DNA of 64,000 bases from Vibrio cidicii (GCF_009763805.1 NZ_CP046804.1:930001-994000); one strand, 5' to 3'. Positions 28,272-37,572 are shown, counted from the first letter of the stretch. Translations and numbers: made by a program. Notes: generated by a model from the sequence alone, not told the origin.

Positions 28272-29332
28272 CCAACAAGCGCCAAACAGTTCGAGCTCAG
28301 AGTAAGCCCGCAGAGAAGCAGATACCCTCATCGGCCAGTGTCGATTTTGCTAAAGTCAGCCGTGCAGGGCTGCATCAGCGCAACCAACATCGCGGGCGAT
28401 ACGATTTCAAAAGGTTGACCGCCGCCTTACCTGCGTTGTCTCCTTTTGTGCTGCACAATCCCAAAGGGGAGCAGAGCATCAACTTTGCCGATGCCAGCGC
28501 AGTGAAAATGCTCAATAAAGCGCTACTGTGCGCCTATTACCAGATCCAGCACTGGGATATTCCGCCCGGTTACTTGTGCCCGCCTATCCCCGGACGTGCC
28601 GACTACATCCACCGTTTGGCTGAACTGCTAGAAAGTGAAAATGGGACTGGTGATTATCCGCATGGCAAAGTCAACGCACTGGATATCGGTGTCGGCGCGA
28701 ACGCCATCTATCCGATCATTGGCATTCACGAGTATGGCTGGCACTACACCGGCAGCGACATTGATCCGAAGTCCGTGCAGTCGGCGCGGCTGATTGCCAA
28801 ATCCAATCCGATGCTGACTGGCCAGTTCGTTGTCAAACAGCAAGATAATCCGCAATCCATCTTTCGTGGTGTGATTGCGCCGGGGGAACGTTACGATGTC
28901 ACTACCTGCAATCCACCGTTTCACGCTTCGGCGCAAGAGGCGGCGATGGGTTCACAGCGCAAACTGAACAACCTCTCAGCTAACCGATTGAAAAAAGGTG
29001 TCAAGGCAAAAGCGGGCTCACAAAAATTGTCGCAAAACAACCCTATACTTAACTTCGGAGGTCAAAATTCTGAATTGTGGTGCGATGGTGGAGAATCCTC
29101 CTTTTTACGCCGCATGGCCAATGAAAGCCAAGGATTTGCCAGCCAAGTATTGTGGTTTAGTACGCTAGTCTCAAAAAATGACAATGTGAGACCTCTACGT
29201 AAACAGTTGGAAAAATTAGGTGTACGCAGTATTCGTGTCGTCGAGATGAGCCAAGGACAAAAGGTGAGTCGTTTTGTCGCTTGGTCGTATATGGATCGGC
29301 AACAGCGAGGAGAGTGGGTTAAGTTGAAGTGA
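28268..29332 (+). CDS. rlmF: 23S rRNA (adenine-1618-N6)-methyltransferase
   Basis: A SAM-dependent N6-adenine methyltransferase for 23S rRNA A1618. The 354-residue protein begins with a basic extension, then LHQRNQHRGRYDF, the SAM-binding ALDIGVGANAIYPI and the catalytic NPPF (TTCNPPFHAS). The ATG at 28268 overlaps the ygjP-like stop by 4 bp. Confidence 0.94.
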   Translation: MTNKRQTVRAQSKPAEKQIPSSASVDFAKVSRAGLHQRNQHRGRYDFKRLTAALPALSPFVLHNPKGEQSINFADASAVKMLNKALLCAYYQIQHWDIPPGYLCPPIPGRADYIHRLAELLESENGTGDYPHGKVNALDIGVGANAIYPIIGIHEYGWHYTGSDIDPKSVQSARLIAKSNPMLTGQFVVKQQDNPQSIFRGVIAPGERYDVTTCNPPFHASAQEAAMGSQRKLNNLSANRLKKGVKAKAGSQKLSQNNPILNFGGQNSELWCDGGESSFLRRMANESQGFASQVLWFSTLVSKNDNVRPLRKQLEKLGVRSIRVVEMSQGQKVSRFVAWSYMDRQQRGEWVKLK

Positions 29333-29398
29333 CGCCAGTGTTTGGCTTTGCGTCATTGACCAGCAAAACGAATAGGTTGCGTAACAGGAGGGCATGCG

Positions 29399-29614
29399 AT
29401 GGATTTTGAAATTTATCTACCCTGTCAGCCAGATTGGCTGTGTGAAAGCTTCCTGAGCGTTTTTACTGTCCTGCTTTTGGTTGGATTGGTGGCGTTTATT
29501 CGAATTATCTATCGTGAGTACCGCACGATAAAACGCAAGAATCAGGTACGCAAACTGCGCGATACGCACCGCAAAGACAGGTATAAAATCCGCAATTCCA
29601 CATCAAGACGTTAG
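29399..29614 (+). CDS. Small single-pass membrane protein, unknown function
   Basis: A 71-residue protein with a clear AGGAGGG ribosome site. Residues about 20-38 (LSVFTVLLLVGLVAFIRII) form one membrane helix, followed by a strongly basic cytoplasmic tail (KRKNQVRKLRDTHRKDRYK). I do not recognise a family. It is followed directly by an intrinsic terminator. Confidence 0.75.
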   Translation: MDFEIYLPCQPDWLCESFLSVFTVLLLVGLVAFIRIIYREYRTIKRKNQVRKLRDTHRKDRYKIRNSTSRR

Positions 29615-29616
29615 TT

Positions 29617-29649
29617 TAAGCCGCCTGAGTGAATCTCAGGCGGTTTTGC
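29617..29649. terminator. Intrinsic terminator after small membrane protein gene
   Basis: CCGCCTGAG (29621-29629) pairs with CTCAGGCGG (29635-29643), followed by TTTT; it also flanks the converging TPR lipoprotein gene. Confidence 0.8.
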
Positions 29650-29650
29650 A

Positions 29651-30397
29651 TTAAATGGCACTTAAGCTCTGCTTGGCCGTCAACTTTTCTAACTCCTGCT
29701 GATATTTTTTCACCAACGCTTGGTTCCCCGCCTTTTGTTCTAGCTCAATCAGCAGCTGCAGTGAGGGCGACTGTAAGCCGTAGCTTTGATGAAAGCGCAT
29801 CAAACGCAGGCGAGCTTGCGTGTAGTTGCCTGCCTCGATTTCCAGCTTAGCGAGGTTGAGGATGGATTTGGGGCGGTGCGGATCGTAATCAATTGCTCGG
29901 GTGAAATAGGTTTGCGCTTTGGCTTTAAAACCTGCTTTTAAGGCGCAAAATGCCGCGTTTTCATAACTGGCTGGGATCAAATAATAGTAGGGCTGCGCAA
30001 TCGCTTGGTTGAACAGTTTGTCTGCTTGCGCGTAGTCGCCCTGTTTGCATAAAAAAGTGCCGTAGTTGTTGAGTACATTGCCGTTTTTGGGGTGCTGGCG
30101 GGCCGCTTTTCGATAGAGATCTTGCGCTTTGCCATTTTCGCCGACCAGCTCGTAGTAGTGCGCCATGGAGAGCTGAGCGCGGTAGTAATCCGGTGCGTGG
30201 TTTAGCGCCTGTTGTAAGTTGTCGTAGGCTTTGACCATCGCGCCATTGTCGAGATAACCAAGCCCTAAAGCAATGCGAGATTCAGCCATATCAATCGGGT
30301 CGGCATTGTTGGCGACTTGCCCTTCAGTGATGGTGACACAACCCGTCAGCAGGGCAAAACTCAGCAGTGGAATGAAGCGAAACATCTGATTCATCAT
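29651..30397 (-). CDS. TPR-repeat outer-membrane lipoprotein (PilW/PilF-like)
   Basis: A 248-residue lipoprotein: signal peptide with lipobox LLTGC, then at least four tetratricopeptide repeats (ALGLGYLDNGAMVKAYDNLQQAL, YRAQLSMAHYYELVGENGKAQDLY and others). Length and architecture match PilF/PilW, the type IV pilus secretin pilotin. However, in Proteobacteria pilW usually sits beside rlmN and ispG, which are absent here, so this may be a paralogue. It is the last gene before metA on the same strand but is separated from it. Confidence 0.7.
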   Translation of the reverse strand: MMNQMFRFIPLLSFALLTGCVTITEGQVANNADPIDMAESRIALGLGYLDNGAMVKAYDNLQQALNHAPDYYRAQLSMAHYYELVGENGKAQDLYRKAARQHPKNGNVLNNYGTFLCKQGDYAQADKLFNQAIAQPYYYLIPASYENAAFCALKAGFKAKAQTYFTRAIDYDPHRPKSILNLAKLEIEAGNYTQARLRLMRFHQSYGLQSPSLQLLIELEQKAGNQALVKKYQQELEKLTAKQSLSAI

Positions 30398-30503
30398 GAA
30401 TTTTCTTCGTGCGATGCAAAAGTTACCACGATGATAATTCCTCTGACCGCCATGCCTATCAAGCTGCGATTAAGATGCGAGTCACTTTGCATATTCGGCA
30501 AAA

Positions 30504-30523
30504 AGGCCACCTTGCGGTGGCCT
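30504..30523 (-). terminator. Intrinsic terminator after metA
   Basis: AGGCCACC (30504-30511) pairs with GGTGGCCT (30516-30523) with a TTTTT run on the minus strand, 26 bp past the metA stop. Confidence 0.85.
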
Positions 30524-30548
30524 GAGAAGAGAGAAGCAGAAGCTTCGG

Positions 30549-31490
30549 CTATTCGTCTTTGGTGAAGGCGTCTTCACTGAAATGGTCTAGATCGAATGGG
30601 GTTTGCTGGTAAACGCAGTAGTTGAGCCAGTTAGAAAAGAGTAAATGACCGTGGCTGCGCCAACTGGCGATCGGCGCATTATCCGGATTGTCATTCGGGT
30701 AGTAGTTGACCGGAATCGCCGGCTCCAGCCCTTCAGCGAGATCGCGTACATACTCATTGTGTAAGGTGTGCAGATCATATTCTGGATGACCAGTTACAAA
30801 CACATTGCGCTTGTCTTTGGTGCTGGCCAGATAGACGCCAGCTGTGTCTGAGGTGGCGAGAATGTCGAGATTGGTGTGCTCGGCCAAATATTCGGGCGAG
30901 AAATCGGCGTAGCGTGAATGCGGCGCTAAAAAGGTATCATCGAAACCTCGCAAAATCGGATGGTAAGGATGATGAATTTTGTGTTGATACACGCCCGAAA
31001 GTTTCTCTTTACGGGTGCGTTTCGGCAGGTCATAGAGTAGCTTGAGGCCCGCTTGGGCCGCCCAACACACATACAAAGTGGAAGTAACATGAGATTTAGC
31101 CCACTCCATGATGGTTTGCAGATGTTCCCAGTAGATCACATCCTCAAATTGCACCAGGCCGAGCGGTGCGCCAGTGATGATCAGGCCGTCGAAGTTACGG
31201 TTTTTAACCATCTCAAACTGACGATAGAAATTATCCAAATGCTCCGTTGGGGTATTTTTACTCGGGCGGTCATCAATGCGCAGTAGTTCAACATTCACTT
31301 GTAACGGGCTGTTAGACAGCAGGCGAAGGAACTGGGTTTCAGTCTCAATTTTTTTCGGCATCAAATTGAGGATCAACACACGCAGAGGACGAATTTCCTG
31401 ACTGGCCGCACGCGTTTCACTCATCACGAAGATATTTTCATTTCGTAATACATCTGCGGCGGGTAATTGATCTGGAATACGAATAGGCAC
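30549..31490 (-). CDS. metA: Homoserine O-succinyltransferase
   Basis: First committed step of methionine synthesis: homoserine plus succinyl-CoA to O-succinylhomoserine. The 313-residue protein shows [15 protein letters not shown], the catalytic cysteine in [11 protein letters not shown] and the catalytic His/Glu in [12 protein letters not shown]. Substrate choice (succinyl rather than acetyl) follows enterobacterial/Vibrio homology. Upstream MetJ-like boxes imply repression by methionine/SAM. Confidence 0.95.
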   Translation of the reverse strand: MPIRIPDQLPAADVLRNENIFVMSETRAASQEIRPLRVLILNLMPKKIETETQFLRLLSNSPLQVNVELLRIDDRPSKNTPTEHLDNFYRQFEMVKNRNFDGLIITGAPLGLVQFEDVIYWEHLQTIMEWAKSHVTSTLYVCWAAQAGLKLLYDLPKRTRKEKLSGVYQHKIHHPYHPILRGFDDTFLAPHSRYADFSPEYLAEHTNLDILATSDTAGVYLASTKDKRNVFVTGHPEYDLHTLHNEYVRDLAEGLEPAIPVNYYPNDNPDNAPIASWRSHGHLLFSNWLNYCVYQQTPFDLDHFSEDAFTKDE

Positions 31491-31517
31491 AGCTTTCTCC
31501 CTAAGCTTATGGTTTTG

Positions 31518-31541
31518 GACGTCTATACATCTAAACCTATC
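31518..31541. promoter_or_regulatory. Tandem MetJ boxes upstream of metA
   Basis: Consecutive 8-mers GGACGTCT, ATACATCT and AAACCTAT match the met-box AGACGTCT at 7, 6 and 5 of 8 positions. Contiguous 8-bp spacing is the MetJ operator format. They lie about 30-50 bp upstream of the metA start. Confidence 0.75.
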
Positions 31542-31634
31542 CTATTTTTTTTGTGATGTCGACATGGAAAATCAGCAACGTGTGGTTTGTTGTACAGGTA
31601 TTGGCGTCAACACAGCAGTGAACAAAGGCGTACA

Positions 31635-32096
31635 TTACTTAAGAGAGTGAAGACGTAACAAGGTATACCCCATTAAACTTACGATCTCTTGCTGGCAATT
31701 ATGGCCAAAGTTCACCTCACATTTCTCTTGCAGCGCTTGATTGAACAGCGTGATGATGTCGCTGACTTGCTCATTGATTTGTAGTTGATAAGCGACTCGC
31801 CAGATATCACGGAATTCTTGCTGTTGGATTGCACTGACCCAACTGGCGCGAAACAGCTTGATATCGGCAGAGAAATCAAGGTATTCCAGTAAATGTTGCA
31901 GTAAACGGTCTTTGAGTTGCAACGGAATCTTAGTTTTCTTACCAAAGTGATGACAAATCCCCGTACGTGAAATCCCTGATTCTTCACTCAGGCTGGTGTA
32001 GGACATGCGTTCAAACCCACCACTCAGTAATTGACGAAAGGCAGTGTCTAAGATGGTGTTGATCGTCTCTTGTGTCTCTTCTTTACTTCGTTTCAT
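31635..32096 (-). CDS. TetR-family transcriptional regulator
   Basis: A short (153-residue) regulator. The N-terminal helix-turn-helix is clear: LLSGGFERMSYTSLSEESGISRTGICHHFGKK. The C-terminal ligand domain is shorter than the usual ~130 residues and gives no clue to the ligand. It is divergent from the tyrosine catabolic operon, 383 bp away, so control of hppD is possible but unproven. Confidence 0.82.
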   Translation of the reverse strand: MKRSKEETQETINTILDTAFRQLLSGGFERMSYTSLSEESGISRTGICHHFGKKTKIPLQLKDRLLQHLLEYLDFSADIKLFRASWVSAIQQQEFRDIWRVAYQLQINEQVSDIITLFNQALQEKCEVNFGHNCQQEIVSLMGYTLLRLHSLK

Positions 32097-32479
32097 ACCA
32101 CTTCTTCCTGATTGATTTCAACGCATACTAGACCCTAAGCAAGGGGAACACCACGTGTGGCAAAGTTATTTAACCCATTACTGACAAACGTTCGCCTCAC
32201 ACCTCGACTTCTCTCTTGCAAGCTGATCGTTATAACAAGGTATTTACATTTGACGTGGTGGTGTACAGGAAACATGACAAGCTAACTGGTTGAAATCTAA
32301 TGTTTGATGAAAAGACTGCGGCGAAGTATTTGTTCTAATTTTTGCTGTAACAATAAATTTACATATTTTGCGGTTTGGGTGGCCGAGCGGAGAAAGTTGC
32401 CTGTCTATTCCAATTCTTGTGCGTCTGATTCAAGTTAACGGAGTGTTAAAAAACAAACGAATAGTACAAGGAGAAAGTC
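32097..32479. other. Intergenic control region between TetR gene and hppD
   Basis: 383 bp holding the divergent promoters. It contains a strong TyrR-like box near hppD and a weaker one nearer the TetR gene (TATAAC-AAGGTA-TTTACA, 32231-32248). No open frame or RNA gene recognised. Confidence 0.55.
32346..32363. promoter_or_regulatory. TyrR box upstream of hppD
   Basis: TGTAAC-AATAAA-TTTACA matches the TyrR consensus TGTAAA-N6-TTTACA at 11 of 12 fixed positions. It lies about 117 bp before the start of the tyrosine degradation operon, an apt target. Confidence 0.7.
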
Positions 32480-33553
32480 ATGGTAGACGCGATCAACCCT
32501 CTGGGCACAGACGGATTCGAGTTTGTGGAATATACAGCAGCCAATAATGAGGGCATTGAACAGTTGAAAGGATTGTTTGCTTCCCTTGGTTTTGCTGAAG
32601 TAGCAAAACATCGCTCTAAGCAAGCATGGCTGTATCGTCAAGGTGACATCAACTTCGTGGTCAATGCCCAACCTCATAGCCAAGCCGAAGAGTTCGCTCG
32701 TATTCACGGCCCGTCGGTGTGCGGCATGGCCTTTCGTGTCAAAGACGCCAACCACGCGCTTGAACACGCCCTCGCCAACGGCGCACAAAGATATCAAACC
32801 GAGATTGGCCCGATGGAGCTAAGTATTCCGGCGGTGTACGGCATTGGCGGCAGCTTGCTCTATTTTGTTGATCGCTATGGCAAACAGAGCATTTATGACG
32901 TCGATTTCCGATTTTATGATGATGCAGATGAGCGTTTGGCGAAAGCAGACGTGGGCTTGTACGAGATTGACCACCTGACCCATAACGTAAAACGCGGCAA
33001 CATGGATACTTGGGCGGGCTTTTATGAGCGCATCGGCAATTTCCGTGAAATCCGCTACTTCGACATTGAAGGCAAACTCACGGGCCTTGTCAGCCGTGCG
33101 ATGACCGCGCCTTGTGGCAAGATCCGTATTCCAATCAATGAGTCCTCTGACGATAAATCGCAAATCGAAGAATTTATTCGCGAATATAACGGTGAAGGCA
33201 TTCAGCACATCGCCTTGACCACAGACGATATTTACGACACGGTCAAAACCCTGCGTGATCGCGGTATGGACTTTATGCCCACTCCAGACACTTACTATGA
33301 GAAGGTCAATGATCGCGTGGTTGGTCACAAAGAAGACGTCGACAAACTGCGTGAGCTGCGCATTTTGATCGACGGCGCGCCGACCAAAGATGGCATCTTG
33401 CTGCAAATCTTTACCCAAACCGTTATCGGTCCTGTTTTCTTCGAGATCATTCAACGTAAAGGCAACGAAGGTTTTGGCGAAGGCAACTTCAAAGCGCTGT
33501 TTGAATCGATTGAAGAAGACCAAATCCGCCGTGGAGTATTGAGCGATGCATAA
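32480..33553 (+). CDS. hppD: 4-Hydroxyphenylpyruvate dioxygenase
   Basis: Converts 4-hydroxyphenylpyruvate to homogentisate in tyrosine degradation; its product is also the precursor of pyomelanin. The 357-residue protein has two vicinal-oxygen-chelate domains with iron ligands in IDHLTHNV, IQHIALTTDDI and the C-terminal ILLQIFTQTVIGPVFFEIIQR. AAGGAG precedes the start. It is first in hppD-hmgA-fahA-maiA and overlaps hmgA by 8 bp. Confidence 0.96.
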   Translation: MVDAINPLGTDGFEFVEYTAANNEGIEQLKGLFASLGFAEVAKHRSKQAWLYRQGDINFVVNAQPHSQAEEFARIHGPSVCGMAFRVKDANHALEHALANGAQRYQTEIGPMELSIPAVYGIGGSLLYFVDRYGKQSIYDVDFRFYDDADERLAKADVGLYEIDHLTHNVKRGNMDTWAGFYERIGNFREIRYFDIEGKLTGLVSRAMTAPCGKIRIPINESSDDKSQIEEFIREYNGEGIQHIALTTDDIYDTVKTLRDRGMDFMPTPDTYYEKVNDRVVGHKEDVDKLRELRILIDGAPTKDGILLQIFTQTVIGPVFFEIIQRKGNEGFGEGNFKALFESIEEDQIRRGVLSDA

Positions 33554-34703
33554 ATGGATCTCCTTCCCTCATCGGGAGGGAGTGTGCTCTAAACAGGCAC
33601 ACGCCGACTTCCCGCAAGAGGCGATTTATGAACGTGAAGCAGGGCGCAGTGGCTTTTTTGGCCCTGCGGCCCATTTCCACCATCAGCATGCCCCGACAAG
33701 CTGGAGCGAATGGGAAGGGGAACTCAGGCCGAGAGCGTTTGATTTCACCCGTGTTGAACACACCGCACAGCATTCGCCGTGGCGTGTTCCTCATCTGCTG
33801 CACAATGCCCAGTGCAAAGTGCGCGTATGGAAAACTCAGGTGAAGATGGATTTTCTCGCGCGCAATGCCGATGGCGATGAGCTGCTGTTTATCCATCAAG
33901 GTAAAGCGGATCTCTATTGCGATTACGGCCATTTGGAGGTCGGCGAAGGCGATTACGTGTTGATCCCGCGCTCGACCAACTGGCGGTTAGAGCCGTCTGA
34001 GCCGATGTTCATCTTGATGATTGAAAACAGCGATGCTGCCTACTCGTTGCCCGAGAAAGGGCTAGTGGGTAACCATGCCGTGTTTGACCCTGCGGTGCTG
34101 GAAGTGCCGGCGATCAACGACAAATTCAAAGCGCAATATGGCGAAGAGAGTACTCGTGTCGAGGTCAAACGCCATGAGCGCGTCAGTGTCATCACTTATC
34201 CATTTAATCCGCTCGATGCGATTGGCTGGCACGGTGATTTGTCGGTGGTGAAACTCAATTGGCGCGATATTCGTCCACTGATGTCGCACCGCTACCACTT
34301 GCCACCTTCGGCGCACACGACGTTTGTCGGTAACGGCTTTGTTGTTTGCACCTTTGTTCCTCGTCCGATTGAGAGCGATCCGGGCGCGCTGAAAGTGCCG
34401 TTTTATCACAACAATGACGACTACGATGAAGTGCTGTTCTATCACGCGGGTGATTTCTTCAGCCGTGACAACATTGAAGCGGGGATGGTGACGTTCCATC
34501 CAGCCGGGTTTACGCACGGTCCGCACCCCAAAGCGTTTAAAGCGGGCCAAGAATATAAGAAAAAATTCACCGACGAAGTGGCGGTGATGATCGATACGCG
34601 CCATGCGCTGCAATTTGCGCCCGAGCTCGACAGCGTAGAGAACAAAGAGTACGTCTACAGCTGGCGTGAAAGTGAGTCATCGGGCGACCAAGAGAAGGGA
34701 TAA
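33546..34703 (+). CDS. hmgA: Homogentisate 1,2-dioxygenase
   Basis: Ring-cleaves homogentisate to maleylacetoacetate using Fe(II). The 385-residue protein is a cupin-fold enzyme with histidine-rich metal regions (AAHFHHQHAPTSW, FHPAGFTHGPHPKAF) and is somewhat shorter than the ~430-residue mammalian/pseudomonad type, as usual in Vibrio. Loss of this gene causes pyomelanin pigmentation in vibrios; here it is intact. Confidence 0.94.
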   Translation: MHKWISFPHREGVCSKQAHADFPQEAIYEREAGRSGFFGPAAHFHHQHAPTSWSEWEGELRPRAFDFTRVEHTAQHSPWRVPHLLHNAQCKVRVWKTQVKMDFLARNADGDELLFIHQGKADLYCDYGHLEVGEGDYVLIPRSTNWRLEPSEPMFILMIENSDAAYSLPEKGLVGNHAVFDPAVLEVPAINDKFKAQYGEESTRVEVKRHERVSVITYPFNPLDAIGWHGDLSVVKLNWRDIRPLMSHRYHLPPSAHTTFVGNGFVVCTFVPRPIESDPGALKVPFYHNNDDYDEVLFYHAGDFFSRDNIEAGMVTFHPAGFTHGPHPKAFKAGQEYKKKFTDEVAVMIDTRHALQFAPELDSVENKEYVYSWRESESSGDQEKG

Positions 34704-34705
34704 CC

Positions 34706-35723
34706 ATGAAACTTGCGACAAAGAAAAATGGTTCGCGTGATGGCGAAACTGGTGGTGGTGAGTCGCGATCTGACTCGCTATGTGTCGGCGAAAGCAGTTG
34801 CGCCCACTTTGCAAGCAGCTTTGGATAATTGGTCGCAAACCAGCCCACAGCTGCAAGAACTGTATTTGGCGTTGAACCAAGGTGATGTGGCGGGCAGCGC
34901 GCCATTTGATGAGAGCCAAGTGGCGTCACCTTTGCCACGCGCCTACCAGTGGGCGGATGGCTCTGCGTACGTCAATCATGTTGAGCTGGTGCGTAAAGCG
35001 CGCGGCGCAGAGATGCCGGAGAGTTTTTGGACCGATCCGCTCATGTATCAAGGCGGCTCTGACGCTTTTATTGCCCCACGCGACAATATCGAATTTGCCA
35101 GTGAAGAGTGGGGCATCGATTTTGAAGGTGAAGTGGCGGTGGTCACTGGCGATGTGCCGATGGGGGCGAGTATCGCACAGGCGCAGGAGTCGATTCGCTT
35201 GGTGATGCTGGTTAATGATGTCTCGCTGCGTGGTCTGATCCCGGCTGAGTTGGCGAAAGGATTTGGTTTTTTCCAATCAAAACCCTCGTCTGCGTTTTCT
35301 CCCGTGGCAGTAACGCTCGACGAGCTGGGCTCTGCGTGGAGTGAGAACAAGCTGCATCTTCCACTGCTTTCTACCTACAACGGCAAACCGTTTGGTAAAC
35401 CCAACGCGGGCGTCGACATGACTTTTGATTTTGCCGATTTGATTGTGCATGCGGCGAAAACGCGACCGTTATCCGCAGGGGCCATCATAGGATCTGGCAC
35501 GGTGTCAAATAAACAGGGCACAGAACACGGCACGTCGATTGAAGAGGGCGGCGTCGGTTACTCGTGTATCGCGGAAATTCGCATGATTGAAACGATCCGT
35601 GATGGCAAACCTGCAACATCTTTTATGAAGTTTGGTGATTCGATTCGCTTAGAGATGCTGGATGATGAAGGTCACAGTATTTTCGGTGCGATTGAGCAGC
35701 AAGTGAGCCGGTATCAAAAGTAA
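34706..35723 (+). CDS. fahA: Fumarylacetoacetate hydrolase, frameshifted by one base near the start
   Basis: Splits fumarylacetoacetate into fumarate and acetoacetate, the last step of tyrosine degradation. The ATG at 34706, two bases after the hmgA stop, gives MKLATKKNGSRDGE and then loses frame at AAA 34746-34748. Removing one A restores DGELVVVSRDLTRYV and a 338-residue protein. Conserved FAH blocks follow: DNIEFASEEWGIDFEGEVAVV, LVNDVSLRGLIP and GAIIGSGTVSNK. Without correction a caller would place a false start inside the gene. The change is GAAC to GAAAC. Confidence 0.93.
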
Positions 35724-35736
35724 CTGGGGATAAGCG

Positions 35737-36402
35737 ATGAGTGACAATCTTAAATTGTATGGTTACTGGCGCTCGTCCGCCGCTTATCGCGTGCGCATTT
35801 GCCTTAACCTCAAACAGCTGAACTACCAAAGTGTACCTATTCACCTGGTTAAGCAGGGCGGAGAGCAGCACAGCGCAGAGTATCGTGCACTCAATCCCGC
35901 GCAGCTGGTACCCGTTTTAGTCGATGGGGAGATGGTACTTAACCAGTCTTTGGCCATCATCCAATATCTGGATGATAATTACTCGGCGGTGCAAGTGATT
36001 CCCTCTATCGGTGCGCTGCGTTACCAAGCGCTGGCACTGGCGCAAGATATCGCCATAGAGATCCATCCGCTGAATAACTTGCGCGTATTACAGTACCTTG
36101 AAGGGCCACTTGAGCTTGATGAAAAGCACAAACTTGAGTGGATACATCATTGGATTGAGCAAGGTTTTCAAGCGGTGGAAGAGAAATTGCGCAGGCATCG
36201 CGAGCACTACGGTGAATGTTTATACAGCATCAGCCATAGCCCAAGCATTGTTGATATCTGCCTTGTTCCACAAGTTTATAACGCGCAGCGTTTTGGCGTT
36301 TCCATGGAGAACTATCCACTGATCAACGCAGTGGTAGCGGCTTGCAATGAGCTGTCCGCGTTTATCGCCGCTAAACCGGAAAACCAACCTGACGCGGTGT
36401 GA
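35737..36402 (+). CDS. maiA: Maleylacetoacetate isomerase (zeta-class GST)
   Basis: Glutathione-dependent cis-trans isomerisation of maleylacetoacetate to fumarylacetoacetate. The 221-residue protein has the zeta-class signature SSAAYRVRICLNLK and the GST fold with NQSLAIIQYLDD. Last gene of the operon, followed by a strong terminator. Confidence 0.95.
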   Translation: MSDNLKLYGYWRSSAAYRVRICLNLKQLNYQSVPIHLVKQGGEQHSAEYRALNPAQLVPVLVDGEMVLNQSLAIIQYLDDNYSAVQVIPSIGALRYQALALAQDIAIEIHPLNNLRVLQYLEGPLELDEKHKLEWIHHWIEQGFQAVEEKLRRHREHYGECLYSISHSPSIVDICLVPQVYNAQRFGVSMENYPLINAVVAACNELSAFIAAKPENQPDAV

Positions 36403-36419
36403 TAACACAAGCAACGGCA

Positions 36420-36458
36420 AAAACGCCCTTGATACATATCATCATCCAAGGGCGTTTT
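36420..36458 (+). terminator. Terminator of the tyrosine-degradation operon
   Basis: AAAACGCCCTTG (36420-36431) pairs perfectly with CAAGGGCGTTTT (36447-36458), 12 bp of stem with a T-rich end, 17 bp after the maiA stop. It also faces the converging small gene. Confidence 0.88.
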
Positions 36459-36505
36459 CTTGTGAGGTTTTCTTGTGAGTTGTATGGTGTTTATTCGTTG
36501 GGCGT

Positions 36506-36685
36506 TTAGCGGTTTAAGAGCAGTTCGATCAGCTCACTTTCGGTGGCAGGTTCTTTGGCCAACTCTATCTCTTCGGGACTTCCGCCTTTGAGCATGTAAG
36601 CGGTTGTCCCACAGTGGTCGTAGTGATACCACTTACCTTCTAAGCAGACATCCGTGTAGCAGCGAGGATCTTGTTTCAATTCCAT
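36506..36685 (-). CDS. Small conserved-looking protein, unknown function
   Basis: A 59-residue protein from the ATG at 36685, chosen because GGAGG lies just upstream; an in-frame ATG at 36721 lacks one. The sequence is acidic at the C-terminus (ELAKEPATESELIELLLNR) and has three cysteines (CYTDVC, HCGTT) and a WYHYDHCG stretch that could bind metal. Not a family I recognise. Confidence 0.7.
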   Translation of the reverse strand: MELKQDPRCYTDVCLEGKWYHYDHCGTTAYMLKGGSPEEIELAKEPATESELIELLLNR

Positions 36686-36906
36686 ATGACCTCCGATGAA
36701 AATTGCAATATTGTTAACCAATTGCTAACGGTGTTAAATTTACGCCGATTAATCAGATGCAAAAATGATCTTGATCAATTTGAACTGTGAGATCGACCAA
36801 AGTCGTAACGATACAATACGAGCACAACGGCTTTTTTCTTGAGTTCAGTAGGCTTTCCACATAGTGTATTCGCAACCCAAGTGTATGTTTTGAGTGACAT
36901 TGCAGC

Positions 36907-37572
36907 ATGACCAATATCTTTATCATCGTCGCGTTACTGATCCTGTTCTTTTTCATCATCCAGAAATATGTGGTTAAACAAGATGACAGCAAAGATTACG
37001 CTTATCGTGTCAAAGGGCCGGTGCTCAGGTCGCAGGAAGTCGCCTTCTTTAATGCGCTGAAAACCGCCGTTGGAGAGCATGGAGTGGTATTTAGTAAAGT
37101 GAACATGAGCAGTGTGATTGCTCCGCGTGACATCGTCAGTAAAAAGCAGCTTTTCATCGCCAGCAACAAGATCTCGCGTAGCCATTTTGATTATCTCATC
37201 TGTGATCCAAGAACCTTTGAGCCAAGAGTAGTGATTGAACTCGATAACGGCAAAGAGCTCAATAAAAGTAAAGTGGAACGAGAGAAACTGCTGATGCAAG
37301 TGTGCAAAAGCGCCAATATTCCACTCATCGGAACATCGGTAAAACACAGTTATCAGGTGGGGCGATTAAGACGCCTGCTTGCGGCGCACATCGATCTCAT
37401 TGAGCCGGACAAAGAGATCCGCTTTTGCAAAAAGTGTGGCAGCCCGATGGTGATCAAAGTTGCCTCACAAGGTGAATTTAAAGGGCGACGCTTTTTCACC
37501 TGCAGCCGACAACCCAACTGTACGTATACGGAAAACTACAACGTGGTGTTTGATACCGATGATGACGAATAA
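36907..37572 (+). CDS. Membrane-anchored DUF2726 protein with C-terminal zinc finger
   Basis: A 221-residue protein. An N-terminal helix (IFIIVALLILFFFIIQKYV) anchors it. The central DUF2726 region (EVAFFNALKTAVGEHGVVFSKV, HFDYLICDPRTFEPRVVIELDN, ERDKL-like EREKLLMQVC) has a D-x(10+)-VxELD pattern reminiscent of PD-(D/E)XK nucleases. A topoisomerase-type four-cysteine zinc ribbon follows (FCKKCGSPM and FTCSRQPNC). It probably acts on nucleic acid at the membrane, but no function is established. It stands alone. Confidence 0.8.
   Translation: MTNIFIIVALLILFFFIIQKYVVKQDDSKDYAYRVKGPVLRSQEVAFFNALKTAVGEHGVVFSKVNMSSVIAPRDIVSKKQLFIASNKISRSHFDYLICDPRTFEPRVVIELDNGKELNKSKVEREKLLMQVCKSANIPLIGTSVKHSYQVGRLRRLLAAHIDLIEPDKEIRFCKKCGSPMVIKVASQGEFKGRRFFTCSRQPNCTYTENYNVVFDTDDDE

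Noticed and set aside
32375..32400. GGTGGCCGAGCGG, resembling a tRNA-Ser/Leu D-arm
   Set aside because: No matching acceptor, anticodon or T-arm follows; it cannot fold as a tRNA.
34713..35723. fahA start at 34713 in the shifted frame
   Set aside because: The real N-terminus MKLATKKNGSRDGE is encoded from 34706 in the other frame; the apparent start results from the one-base insertion.
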